From the NCBI RefSeq assembly GCF_031020795.1, contig NZ_JAVHJP010000011.1:1-64000 (forward strand): DNA of 64,000 nt. Reading direction: 5' to 3'. The DNA is from Hydrogenophaga pseudoflava. GTDB taxonomy: Bacteria > Pseudomonadota > Gammaproteobacteria > Burkholderiales > Burkholderiaceae_C. This document shows, one piece after another, positions 55,106 to 63,439 of the stretch (position 1 is the first letter of the stretch; each line of letters starts with the position of its first letter). The notes beneath the pieces are model-generated. The model searched no databases and was not told the origin of the DNA. It saw nothing but the letters and a program-made list of their open reading frames with translations. The position numbers and the translations under genes were made by a program.

Positions 55106-56387
55106 ACTCCACTCGTCGATCCAGCGCATCGCTGGCGTCGTCGCGGCCGTTTCCTACCATCGATTGTTTGGAGCCGACGCCGTTGGCGATCATGCGTTTG
55201 TCGAGCCCAGGTGAGGCCTGGGCCAGACGCGCCTTGATGTATTCGGCCCGAATCAAAGACAACCGTTCATTTAGCGGTTCTGGACCTGTTGGGCTGGTGT
55301 GGCCGATGACCTCCAGGCACTTTCCGCTGCTGCGGGTGCGAAGAGCGATGGTGTTCAGCCAGCTTGAATAATTGCTGCTCAGCGGCGCATTGGCCATGAA
55401 TGCCATTGAACCGGGGCGGAACAGGAACTTGACCGCAAGCCTCTGGTGCACAAGGCCGTAGTCGACCACCTTGGAAAAGGCGGCCTCGGCCGGCTGCTTG
55501 CGGCCGAGCTTCCAGTTGGCGAGATAGATGCCGTTATGCACACGAAACTGGTCGCCGGCCGGCATGTCCAGGGCACTGGTGTAGAGCTCGAGAGCTTCCC
55601 GGTAACGGCCGGCCTCGTAGGCTTCGATGCCTTCCGCGACAACCGAGGCCGCGAGAATGCGGTCGAGGTAGAGCGGGTTGATCGGATCGCCGGCCTTGGT
55701 ACCCTGACAGGTCTTGATGTAGCCCTCAGTTGCTGGGTCTTCCGTCCAGGCGGGGGCGTCACGAAAAAAGGCCAGCGGCGTCGGGTCAACGCCTTCCGGC
55801 AAAGCAAAGGCCAAGCCTTTGCTGACCAGCTTGCCGCTGCGCAGATCGGCCAGCGCGAAGCAGATGCGATAGGTTTCTCGGGCGCCCGCGGTTTTGCGCT
55901 CGGCATTGACCCCAGTGAAGGTACCAATCAGGACCAACGGGCTGCGCGCAACGTTTGCCGCGGAAAACGCCTGCACGTCGAACTGCTGGTATCGCTCGCG
56001 CATCAGTTCGGCCAGCCGCCGACCCATGGAGCGCGTTGTCACCGACTGGGCGCCGGTCATGCCGTCGATCAGCGGGTCGATCACCAGCGGGTATTTCGGC
56101 AGGGCTGGGGTGCCGGCTGGTGGCAGCTTGGCATTGGTGAACAAGGCCGTGGCTGCGCTCAAAACCGCCATGTCGTATGGCTGTGCAGGTGGAGGAGGTG
56201 GTGGGGACTGGACGGTCAAAGCGGGCGGGGCCGCAGGGTTGGTCACGGCGGGCGGTGAGGGCTCGGCAACGGGGGTCGGCGTTGCGGTTTGCTTCTGGAG
56301 GTTGTTGCAGCCGGCCACCAGCATCAGAGTCCCAAACGCCGCCGTGCACAGGGCTGAACGCGAGGGGTGGGGGGATGTAATTTTCAT
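55083..56387 (-). CDS. OmpA-like lipoprotein
   Basis: A 434-residue protein with lipobox VAGC (Cys27) and a Pro-rich linker (about 30-75). The middle part includes a TPR-like pair (IEAYEAGRYREALELYTSAL). The C-terminal OmpA-like peptidoglycan-binding domain (about 325-434) has EVIGHTSPTGP, LNERLSLIRAEYIKARL and ends DRRVEFKVMTC. The ATG at 56387 has AAGGAG eight bases upstream; a TTG at 56396 is also possible. Two bases separate it from the stop of the TIR gene, so the two are cotranscribed. A cell-wall-bound sensor is a reasonable guess. Confidence 0.85.
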   Translation of the reverse strand: MKITSPHPSRSALCTAAFGTLMLVAGCNNLQKQTATPTPVAEPSPPAVTNPAAPPALTVQSPPPPPPAQPYDMAVLSAATALFTNAKLPPAGTPALPKYPLVIDPLIDGMTGAQSVTTRSMGRRLAELMRERYQQFDVQAFSAANVARSPLVLIGTFTGVNAERKTAGARETYRICFALADLRSGKLVSKGLAFALPEGVDPTPLAFFRDAPAWTEDPATEGYIKTCQGTKAGDPINPLYLDRILAASVVAEGIEAYEAGRYREALELYTSALDMPAGDQFRVHNGIYLANWKLGRKQPAEAAFSKVVDYGLVHQRLAVKFLFRPGSMAFMANAPLSSNYSSWLNTIALRTRSSGKCLEVIGHTSPTGPEPLNERLSLIRAEYIKARLAQASPGLDKRMIANGVGSKQSMVGNGRDDASDALDRRVEFKVMTCG

Positions 56388-56389
56388 GA

Positions 56390-57346
56390 TCAACACTCCT
56401 TGTCGAATTTCGATTGATTGGCCCCGGAGAGGGTTTCGCCGAGTTGGATGCGGGCCAGTGAATCGGCACAGAAGGCGCTGGACAAGCGGGTTGAGTTGCC
56501 TTGCTTGAGGGGGACGGAGGGTTCGGGCAAGGGCCTAGTGCGCGACAACGGAGTCGTCGAGGAGGTCAATGCAGCGTTCGCGCGGACTGAGATGTCAGGC
56601 GGGACACTGCCCGTCGGTGGTGAAAGCGAAGACGGAACGGTAGAGTGTGCCTCCGGCGGCGCGCCTTGCTCCGTTTGCCTACTGGTGGACTCCATGGTCG
56701 TTGCTGCGGTTGGGGTCGAGCTTGCTGGAACAGGTTGTTGGCGAGGAAACAAGATGATGAAAGTCGCCACACTGGCAAGCAGCAAGCTACCTGCCAATGC
56801 CCGGAGCGGCCAGCGCACGCTGGCTCCATACGCAAGCCTTGCCTTTCCGGGCAAATCGGTCAGGTTGTAGGGTGACGCAGGGGCATGTTCTGTATTGACC
56901 GGCTGGGCTGAGGACCGGCAGTTCGATGCTGTGCCATCGGTGCTGGTCACCACCGGCTTGCCCAGCAGATGCTCAAGATCCGACAGCAGCATGCGAAGGC
57001 CCTCGAAATCGGGTGAGCCGTCCCAACCCGTCAGGTCGGCCGCCTGGATCTCGCGGAATCCGGCCGGCGGGCGAACAGGTTCGAGCATCACCGGGACAAG
57101 TTTTCCCTGACGGCGCCCCTCCGAGGCTTCCTCGTAGACCCACTCGCTTTCGATTGAGTTGGCCGACCACAAGACCACCATGCAGCGCATGTCTTCCAGC
57201 GCATGTTCCAGAACGCCGCGCCAGGTTTCACCCGCTGGAATCCGCCGATCCCACCAGACGTTCCAACCAGCAGAGCCTAGCGCCTCGGCAACCCGCCGCG
57301 CCATGTCACGGTCTCGCTCCGTGTAACTCAGGAATATGTCGGTCAT
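56390..57346 (-). CDS. Membrane-anchored TIR-domain protein
   Basis: A 318-residue protein. The N-terminal TIR domain (1-125) begins MTDIFLSYTERD, and WVYEEA (69-74) places Glu73 at the catalytic glutamate site of NAD-cleaving TIR domains. A single membrane helix is at about 181-200, followed by a Thr/Pro/Ser-rich tail and a C-terminal end with two cysteines (FCADSLARI and KEC). The TIR domain would be cytoplasmic and the tail periplasmic. The start at 57346 has GGGGACAGGGG upstream. It forms an operon with the OmpA-like lipoprotein; activity on NAD is inferred only. Confidence 0.83.
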   Translation of the reverse strand: MTDIFLSYTERDRDMARRVAEALGSAGWNVWWDRRIPAGETWRGVLEHALEDMRCMVVLWSANSIESEWVYEEASEGRRQGKLVPVMLEPVRPPAGFREIQAADLTGWDGSPDFEGLRMLLSDLEHLLGKPVVTSTDGTASNCRSSAQPVNTEHAPASPYNLTDLPGKARLAYGASVRWPLRALAGSLLLASVATFIILFPRQQPVPASSTPTAATTMESTSRQTEQGAPPEAHSTVPSSLSPPTGSVPPDISVRANAALTSSTTPLSRTRPLPEPSVPLKQGNSTRLSSAFCADSLARIQLGETLSGANQSKFDKEC

Positions 57347-57713
57347 CCCCTGTCCCCCAATGAGGCCAGAAAAACCGGAGAACCCGCCGATTCGACAGCG
57401 CAACTCAAAGAATGAGCGGCAACGATATGACCCGACGAGCCGGCCAACCTTTGCTAGTAGACAGCAGAAATCTTGTCCCGTCCAATTCGCAGCACACGAA
57501 GCCACCCACCTTCGGGGGATGACATTGAACGTGCCCGAATGGTTTGTGGACGTTCATCTGGAACCAATGCAGGAGGGCGCATCCGGTGATGGGAAGTGGA
57601 CGACTCATGACGCCCGTTGGACGATTGCGTTTGTTCCGAATCTGTCGCATGCTCAAACTCGTGATCGTGTCCTGCGATGGAGATGCCACTGTGTTTGAAC
57701 AACGCTTCTGCCT
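57347..57713. promoter_or_regulatory. Divergent intergenic region between TIR and SLOG-like genes
   Basis: 367 bases separate the leftward TIR-OmpA pair from the rightward SLOG-patatin pair and should hold both promoters. I find no clear -35/-10 pair, repeat or terminator. Open frames here have no protein-like features. Confidence 0.4.
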
Positions 57714-59681
57714 ATGACACCTCATGCATTCGTTGCCATGCCCTTTGGCACCAAACCGGGGGCCGATGGCAAAGACATCGACTTCAACCGTGTCTATGCC
57801 GAACTGCTGAAACCGGCGCTTGAAGCCGCCGGCTGCGAGGTGTTTCGCGCGGACGAAGAGCAGCGGGCCGGAGACATCCGAACCGACATGTTTCAGGAGT
57901 TGCTGGTGGCCGACCTGGTGCTGGCCGACCTGACTCTGGACAACCCCAATGTCTGGTACGAGTTGGGTATACGGCATGCGCTGCGTGCGCGTGGGGTGCT
58001 GCTGGTGCAGGGGCCCCGGTTGTCCAGTCCGTTTGATATCTACACAGATCGAAAGCTGCGCTACCGGCTGAAGGACGGCGGGCCCGATCCGGAGTTCGTG
58101 GAGGCCAACAAGGCCGCGTTGACCACCATGGCTCTTGCCACGCTGGCTGTTGACGCCCAACGCAAGGTGAGTCCGGTCTACACCTTGCTGCCGCATCTGC
58201 GCGAGCCAGCTTGGCGTGATCTTCTGCTTCAGGACAAGAGCGAGTTCGGCGCAGCCTTCGAACGCTGGGATGCCCGCATGAAGGTGGCTCGTGCCAAGTG
58301 CAACGCAGGTGATCTCCTGGTGCTGGCCAGCGAGACCCCGACGCAGGCGCTGTGGCTCGAAGCCAAGCGCGCAGCGGGCAACAGCCTGCTGCAAGTACGC
58401 CAGTTCGCGTTTGCACTGGAGCAGTTCGAGGATGGGTTACGTGTCGAGCCCGACGACCGAGCGTGCCGCAGCAAACGCATCGTCTGCTTGGGCCGCTTGG
58501 GGCAGCACGAGGAGGCTCTTGAAGCGGCGCGCCAGTTCGTGGTGGACAGACCTGGCGATGCAGAAGCACTGTCGCTGGCCGGACGGGTGGAAAAGGACCG
58601 CTGGCAGTCTCGCTGGCGGACCTCCGCCGATCTATCGCCGGATCGCTTTCGTATGGCCGCTTGCCTAGAGACCGCCAGCCTCGAAGATTCACAAGCGCTC
58701 TACCGCAAGGCATTTGTCATTGATCCATCCCACCATTACTCAGGCATCAACGCTCTGACTCTTTTGATGCTGCTCAGACACCTGGGCGGCGAGGTTCAGC
58801 AGGTGGCTGTCGACAACTTGATTGGTGGGGTGCTCTGGGCCGCATTGACCGCACAAGAACGTGACACTAGTGATTACTGGGCAAAAGCCAGCTATGCTGA
58901 GTTGTGCTTGTTGGTGCATTCGCGTGATGTCGTGGAGAAGGAATTCCGAAAAGTGGCAACTGCGGCGAAGCGCGACTGGTTTGCCTTGGACTCGACGCGT
59001 CAGACATTGACAATGCTGCGCGACTTGCAGTTCCGCCTTGAGGAGACAAGCGCTGCACTGGAGATCCTTGACCACGAGATCGCTTGCAGCATGCCACCTT
59101 TTAAACCGCGCCAGGTACTTCTTTTTTCTGGTCACATGGTGGATACACCTACGCGTGCGAAACCTCGCTTTCCAGCCGCAATGGTGCCGCGCGCCACTGC
59201 CGAGATCGAGCGCGTACTCGACGAACTGCAAGCTGGCCCGGGCGACCTCGCGCTTACACAGGGGGCAGCCGGTGGTGACCTGATCTTTGCCGAGGCATGC
59301 GCACGGCGCGGCGTGCGCCTGCAGTTGTTACTGCCATTGCCGGAGCCCGAGTTCATTGAGTCGTCCATCATCCCGTCTTCAGACGGCGCTACCTGGCGCA
59401 GGCGCTTCATCGCACTGAAAGAAAGGCTCAACCCACCCCTTGCTGAGACCCCACGGATCATGACCACCGAACTCGGGCCCCCACCGGCAGGGTCCAGCCC
59501 GTTCGAGCGCTGCAACCTGTGGCTGCTTTACTCAGCCTTGTCATATGGTCCTGAAAAGGTGCGCTTTGTCTGCCTGTGGGACGGTGGCGGCTCGGGCAGA
59601 CCCGGGGGTACCCGACACATGGTGAATGAAGTCAAGCGCCGCACCAGCAACGTGAACTGGATCGATACCCGAGCACTCTGA
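57714..59681 (+). CDS. Deoxyribosyltransferase-like, TPR/TRAFs-binding and SLOG-like multidomain protein
   Basis: A 655-residue cytoplasmic protein in three parts. Residues 1-130 start HAFVAMPFG and contain ADLTLDNPNVWYELGIRHAL, the nucleoside 2-deoxyribosyltransferase-like/TIR-like motif, with Glu83 at the usual catalytic position. The middle (about 190-450) is helical with TPR-like units (ALEQFEDGLRVEPDDRACRSKRIVCLGRLGQHEEALEAARQFV) and fits the bacterial TRAFs-binding (DUF4071) class. The C-terminal 190 residues resemble a SLOG nucleotide-binding domain (LLFSGHM near 470 and TQGAAGGDLIFAEAC near 520). It is followed 48 bp later by a patatin gene, suggesting a sensor/synthase with an effector. 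Confidence 0.78.
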   Translation: MTPHAFVAMPFGTKPGADGKDIDFNRVYAELLKPALEAAGCEVFRADEEQRAGDIRTDMFQELLVADLVLADLTLDNPNVWYELGIRHALRARGVLLVQGPRLSSPFDIYTDRKLRYRLKDGGPDPEFVEANKAALTTMALATLAVDAQRKVSPVYTLLPHLREPAWRDLLLQDKSEFGAAFERWDARMKVARAKCNAGDLLVLASETPTQALWLEAKRAAGNSLLQVRQFAFALEQFEDGLRVEPDDRACRSKRIVCLGRLGQHEEALEAARQFVVDRPGDAEALSLAGRVEKDRWQSRWRTSADLSPDRFRMAACLETASLEDSQALYRKAFVIDPSHHYSGINALTLLMLLRHLGGEVQQVAVDNLIGGVLWAALTAQERDTSDYWAKASYAELCLLVHSRDVVEKEFRKVATAAKRDWFALDSTRQTLTMLRDLQFRLEETSAALEILDHEIACSMPPFKPRQVLLFSGHMVDTPTRAKPRFPAAMVPRATAEIERVLDELQAGPGDLALTQGAAGGDLIFAEACARRGVRLQLLLPLPEPEFIESSIIPSSDGATWRRRFIALKERLNPPLAETPRIMTTELGPPPAGSSPFERCNLWLLYSALSYGPEKVRFVCLWDGGGSGRPGGTRHMVNEVKRRTSNVNWIDTRAL

Positions 59682-59729
59682 TCACACTGATTGCGCGTGA
59701 CCTGAACGTGCCCTTCAACGGAGAGCCCA

Positions 59730-60890
59730 ATGAACGAAGCCCTGATCCAGCGCTTGCAAGTTCCTGGTCCCAAAAAAATTCTCGCCTGTGACGGCGGCGG
59801 CATTCTAGGCTTGATGAGTGTGGAGATCCTCGCCAAACTTGAGGATGACCTGCGAATCCGACTCGGCAACGCCCCCGACTTTGTGTTGGCCGACTACTTC
59901 GACTTTGTCTGCGGGACCAGCACCGGCGCGATCATCGCCGCATGTATCTCTTGTGGCATGTCGATGTCGCGAATCCGTAAGTTCTACGAGGACAGTGGCG
60001 AGCAGATGTTCGACAAGGCGTTCCTGCTTCGGCGGCTGAACTACAAGTACAACGATGAGCCGCTCGCAAAGATGCTGAGAACCGAACTGAGCCAAGCGCT
60101 CGGAGACGATGCCTCGTTGGGCAGTCCAGGCCTGCGAACGTTGCTGATGATGGTGATGCGAAATGCCACCACCGACTCTCCATGGCCTATCAGTAACAAC
60201 CCGTTCGCCGGCTATAACCAACCTGCACGCAAGGACTGCAACTTGAGACTGCCGCTATGGCAGCTGGTGCGTGCCAGCACGGCGGCGCCTACCTTCTTTC
60301 CTCCTGAGATCGTGACACTGGCCGAAGGCACGCCCGATGCCTACACGTTCATCTTCGTCGACGGAGGTGTGACCACCTACAACAACCCCGCGTTTCTGGC
60401 GTTCCAGATGGCTACGGCAGCGCCCTATGCAGTGAACTGGTCCACTGGTGCCGACCGGTTGCTCATCGTTTCGGTGGGTACCGGTAGCGCGGCAAAGGTG
60501 CAGATGGATCTTGAAGCCAACGACATGCACATCCTCTACAACGCGAGCACCCTACCGGGCGCTCTGATCAATGCAGCCTCCGCAGGCTGGGACATGGCCT
60601 GCCGGATGCTTGGCGAATGTCGCTTCGGCGGCTGCATTGATCGGGAATTCGGCAGCATGCTGAGCGAGCCCGACAGACCATCCAACTGGAGTGGGTCGAA
60701 ACTGTTTACCTATGCACGCTATGACCCCGACGTCACACCTGATGGACTGTCTGCATTGGGGCTGTCGGACATCAGCAGCAAGGCAATGCAGGAGATGGAC
60801 GCTGTCCGCCACATACCCGACATTCAGCGTGTCGGTCGAGAATTTGCACAGAAACATATGTCTCTGGGGCACCTGCGCGGCTTCTGCTGA
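59730..60890 (+). CDS. Patatin-like phospholipase
   Basis: A 386-residue lipid hydrolase with a complete patatin dyad: oxyanion motif DGGGILG (21-27), nucleophile Ser64 in GTSTG (62-66) and Asp211 in DGG (211-213); ASTAAPTFFPP (182-192) is characteristic of the CapV-like group. CapV-type patatins degrade membrane phospholipid when activated by a cyclic nucleotide in CBASS immunity. GGAG precedes the ATG. Downstream of the SLOG-like gene on the same strand, it is the likely effector of the pair. Confidence 0.88.
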   Translation: MNEALIQRLQVPGPKKILACDGGGILGLMSVEILAKLEDDLRIRLGNAPDFVLADYFDFVCGTSTGAIIAACISCGMSMSRIRKFYEDSGEQMFDKAFLLRRLNYKYNDEPLAKMLRTELSQALGDDASLGSPGLRTLLMMVMRNATTDSPWPISNNPFAGYNQPARKDCNLRLPLWQLVRASTAAPTFFPPEIVTLAEGTPDAYTFIFVDGGVTTYNNPAFLAFQMATAAPYAVNWSTGADRLLIVSVGTGSAAKVQMDLEANDMHILYNASTLPGALINAASAGWDMACRMLGECRFGGCIDREFGSMLSEPDRPSNWSGSKLFTYARYDPDVTPDGLSALGLSDISSKAMQEMDAVRHIPDIQRVGREFAQKHMSLGHLRGFC

Positions 60891-61051
60891 GTCCGGTCAT
60901 TGCTGCGCTCATGAATACGCCCCATGTGTGGTTGCACGCTTGGCGGCGAGACGTTCATTTGCGACCGTAACCACCATCCCAGGGGAAGAGCGTGCCGCAC
61001 AGGACCTGAACCGTGATTGAAGAGGTTCGACATGGTTGCGGCTGGGTGCAC

Positions 61052-61311
61052 TTCTACGAGCAAGAACAATCTAGTTCGAGCTGTTCCAACGTCTCCTCCC
61101 GGTCGGCCCACCTGCAATGGTGCTGGGTGACCCGAAGGCCTCCGGCTGACCCCTCCGGATTGTCTTGACTTGTGTTTTGTCGTCGGCAAACTGTGCCGCC
61201 GCACACACCTCACATCCACAAGAACACACATGCATCACAACTGGTTCAGCCGCCTGACCGGCTTCAACGAAGAGGCCTACGCCACGACGCAGGCACGGCT
61301 GGAAGTTCAGG
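61052..61311 (+). repeat. Right copy of 260-bp direct repeat
   Basis: The partner of 54724-54983, with the same promoter-like TTGACT (61165-61170) and the first 27 codons of the intact macrodomain-like gene. Between the patatin stop and this repeat (60891-61051) I see no gene. Confidence 0.85.
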
Positions 61312-62243
61312 GCAACACCCTGCGATCCAAAGACAATGGGAGCAGCTTTGGCATCGGCCACTTTGAAATGGTGTCGCTGGCCGAGTTGCGACAACGGGTG
61401 GATCAGGAGCAGGTGACAAAGACAGCGACAAAGGTGAGCATCGTCACCGGCGATGTGAGGCAGATGCACCAGATGCCGCAGTACGCGGGGGCCCTGTTCC
61501 AGGTGGCCAGCCAGTTCAATGCGCTGGAGATGGTGGGGCCCAGTGTGACGCCGGAAGACGGCGTGACCCGCTACGAGCACGACCGCACGCAGGGGCCAGC
61601 CTGCGCCATCGCCGCAGGCGCGGCCACGATCTACCGCAACTACTTCGTGCCGGTGGGCGAGCAGATCGGGCAGAGCGCCGAGCACCAGCTCGACGGGCTG
61701 GCGGACCTCGGAGCAGCGCTCAGTGCCAAGCTGGGTTGCCCGGTCTCCGATCTCTGGCACATGCAGAACGGTTACGCGCTCGCAACCAAGACCGGGCTGG
61801 AGAAGATCTCCGCGCTGTTGAAGAATATGGACGAGGCAACCCGCAGCGAACTGGCCGGGCTCGTGAGGATCGGATTGCACCAGGGTGTGGAGGTGACCGA
61901 TGGAACGTCCTCACCTGGACCATTGGTCAGCCAGGCTTTCTGCTCGGCGCTTCCCGCGGCCTACGGCCGGGTCGCGCAGCCGCACTGGCAAGGCTTTGCC
62001 CAGCTGGTGCTGGATGCAGCATACGAAGCCACCTTGTGGGCAGCCGTGCTCAATAGCCGCCAAGGCGGTTCAAACACCGTGCTGCTCACCATGCTCGGAG
62101 GCGGTGCCTTCGGCAACGCGACGGAGTGGATTCACACCGCCATCCAACGCGCTCTCAAGAAGGCGCAGGGCCACGGCCTGGATGTGCGGCTGGTGAGCTA
62201 CGGGCCGCCGTCGGCGCAGATGAGGGCGCTGGTGAACGCCTAA
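61230..62243 (+). CDS. Macrodomain-like protein of unknown function
   Basis: A 337-residue soluble protein. The central region (VSIVTGDVRQMHQM, then ALFQVASQFNALEMVGP and QGPACAIAAGAATIYRNYFVP) and the C-terminal VLLTMLGGGAFGNATEWI followed by a final strand resemble the layout of macrodomains, which bind ADP-ribose, though I cannot align it. It has no signal peptide or membrane helix. Expressed from the repeated promoter region. The stop lies 54 bp from the convergent hydrolase gene. An alternative is a distinct uncharacterised family. Confidence 0.65.
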   Translation: MHHNWFSRLTGFNEEAYATTQARLEVQGNTLRSKDNGSSFGIGHFEMVSLAELRQRVDQEQVTKTATKVSIVTGDVRQMHQMPQYAGALFQVASQFNALEMVGPSVTPEDGVTRYEHDRTQGPACAIAAGAATIYRNYFVPVGEQIGQSAEHQLDGLADLGAALSAKLGCPVSDLWHMQNGYALATKTGLEKISALLKNMDEATRSELAGLVRIGLHQGVEVTDGTSSPGPLVSQAFCSALPAAYGRVAQPHWQGFAQLVLDAAYEATLWAAVLNSRQGGSNTVLLTMLGGGAFGNATEWIHTAIQRALKKAQGHGLDVRLVSYGPPSAQMRALVNA

Positions 62244-62297
62244 GCGGGCCGCCTTCAGTTCATACCTGTCCGGTATCAGGAGGATGGAACAATGCGT

Positions 62298-63422
62298 TCA
62301 AAATCCCCGTTCCTGCAACCATGCAATTGTCTTCTCGAAGAAAAAGTGTGCACCTGGGTCTTTGTTGATCAGGTGACCCGCCTCTGGCACCAGGAACGTT
62401 GTTACATCCGTCTCTGGTCTGTATTTCTGGGGTTCATTCAAAAAGACTGGATCAGTGGAACAGTCTCCGGTTGTCGTGCACCAGCGCAGGTCGTGTCGGC
62501 CTAACGCGAACAGCACCGGTACACGTATGCCTTTGGTGATCTCGACGTTTTCCGAGTCCGGCTTGATCGCCTTCAGCTCGGCCAGCATTACTGTGTCTTG
62601 AAACAACAAGGTGTACAGATCGTGGCCGCTTGCGGGGAGCGCGGGCGACAACCGTCTAATGAAGTAACCGGGTAATAGACCACAACCCAATCCAAAGCTG
62701 GGGTGTTCCTCTACGGGTTGCAGCGCGTTGAGAACCATGTCCATGGCCAGGTCGCTCAGGCCATGGCCAACTCCACTGACAATCACTGCATCGGCCGGCG
62801 AGGGGTCAACCACTGAGTGCCAAGCGACCATGCCGCCCATGGAGTTCCCGTTGACGACGACTTTCTTGAAGCGATGGCCAATGGCCCCGCTCTTGAGCTG
62901 CGCCATCACCTGGCGGACTGCCTCCGCTTGCGCCCGGAAGTCCATGCGGGTCGGGTCGGGGCGGTCGCTCTTGCCGTAACCGGGACGATCTAGGTTCAGG
63001 GTAACAAAACCAGCGTTGGTGGCGTGTCTGACGAAGGAGTGGCGTTCTGGGTCCAGTGGCCAGTCCCAATAGCTGCTGTTGTTGGAGCCGCCAGCCAGAA
63101 GCAGGATCAACGTTGAGTCCTCGTCAATCTCATGTTGGGTAGACATCTCTCCAAACAGCTCCATGGTGCCGTCGATGGCAGCCGAGGATGCCACTCGAAA
63201 GCGATATGCCCTGCAACTAGCTACAGAACCCGCCTTGCGCACCGTTGCGCTCACCGCCCGAGGGCCGCATTCGCCGGTAGCAAGTGCGCGCGGCTCGGGC
63301 AGTGCGAGAGTCGGGACCTCGGCAAATTGGTCAGGGACAGGTATGTCACGCGTGCTCGCAAGGTCGTTGCCGGCATAGGCGGAAAGCCGAGGAGTGGAGG
63401 ATGAGAGGGATGAGTTCGTCAT
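62298..63422 (-). CDS. Alpha/beta hydrolase
   Basis: A 374-residue hydrolase. The nucleophile elbow is GNSMGG; preceding blocks LILLLAGGSNNSSYWDWP and TLNLDRPGYGKSDRP and the C-terminal PEAGHLINKDPG (catalytic His) complete the fold. A 90-residue N-terminal extension is unlike the family core and shows no clear signal peptide. The ATG at 63422 lies 17 bases after the stop of the Bug protein gene, so the two are probably one operon, perhaps for uptake and hydrolysis of a carboxylated compound. Confidence 0.85.
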   Translation of the reverse strand: MTNSSLSSSTPRLSAYAGNDLASTRDIPVPDQFAEVPTLALPEPRALATGECGPRAVSATVRKAGSVASCRAYRFRVASSAAIDGTMELFGEMSTQHEIDEDSTLILLLAGGSNNSSYWDWPLDPERHSFVRHATNAGFVTLNLDRPGYGKSDRPDPTRMDFRAQAEAVRQVMAQLKSGAIGHRFKKVVVNGNSMGGMVAWHSVVDPSPADAVIVSGVGHGLSDLAMDMVLNALQPVEEHPSFGLGCGLLPGYFIRRLSPALPASGHDLYTLLFQDTVMLAELKAIKPDSENVEITKGIRVPVLFALGRHDLRWCTTTGDCSTDPVFLNEPQKYRPETDVTTFLVPEAGHLINKDPGAHFFFEKTIAWLQERGF

Positions 63423-63439
63423 TTGCAGTTCTCTTGTTG

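Noticed and set aside
57347..57698. A 120-codon plus-strand frame in the divergent TIR/SLOG-like gap
   Set aside because: No start signal, no motif, and the composition looks non-coding.
57714..60890. Assignment as a classical CBASS operon
   Set aside because: A patatin of CapV type is present, but there is no CD-NTase or Cap2/Cap3-type gene nearby.
54724..61311. Interpretation of the 260-bp repeats as ends of an IS or transposon
   Set aside because: They are direct, contain gene sequence and promoter rather than terminal inverted repeats, and no transposase is present between them.
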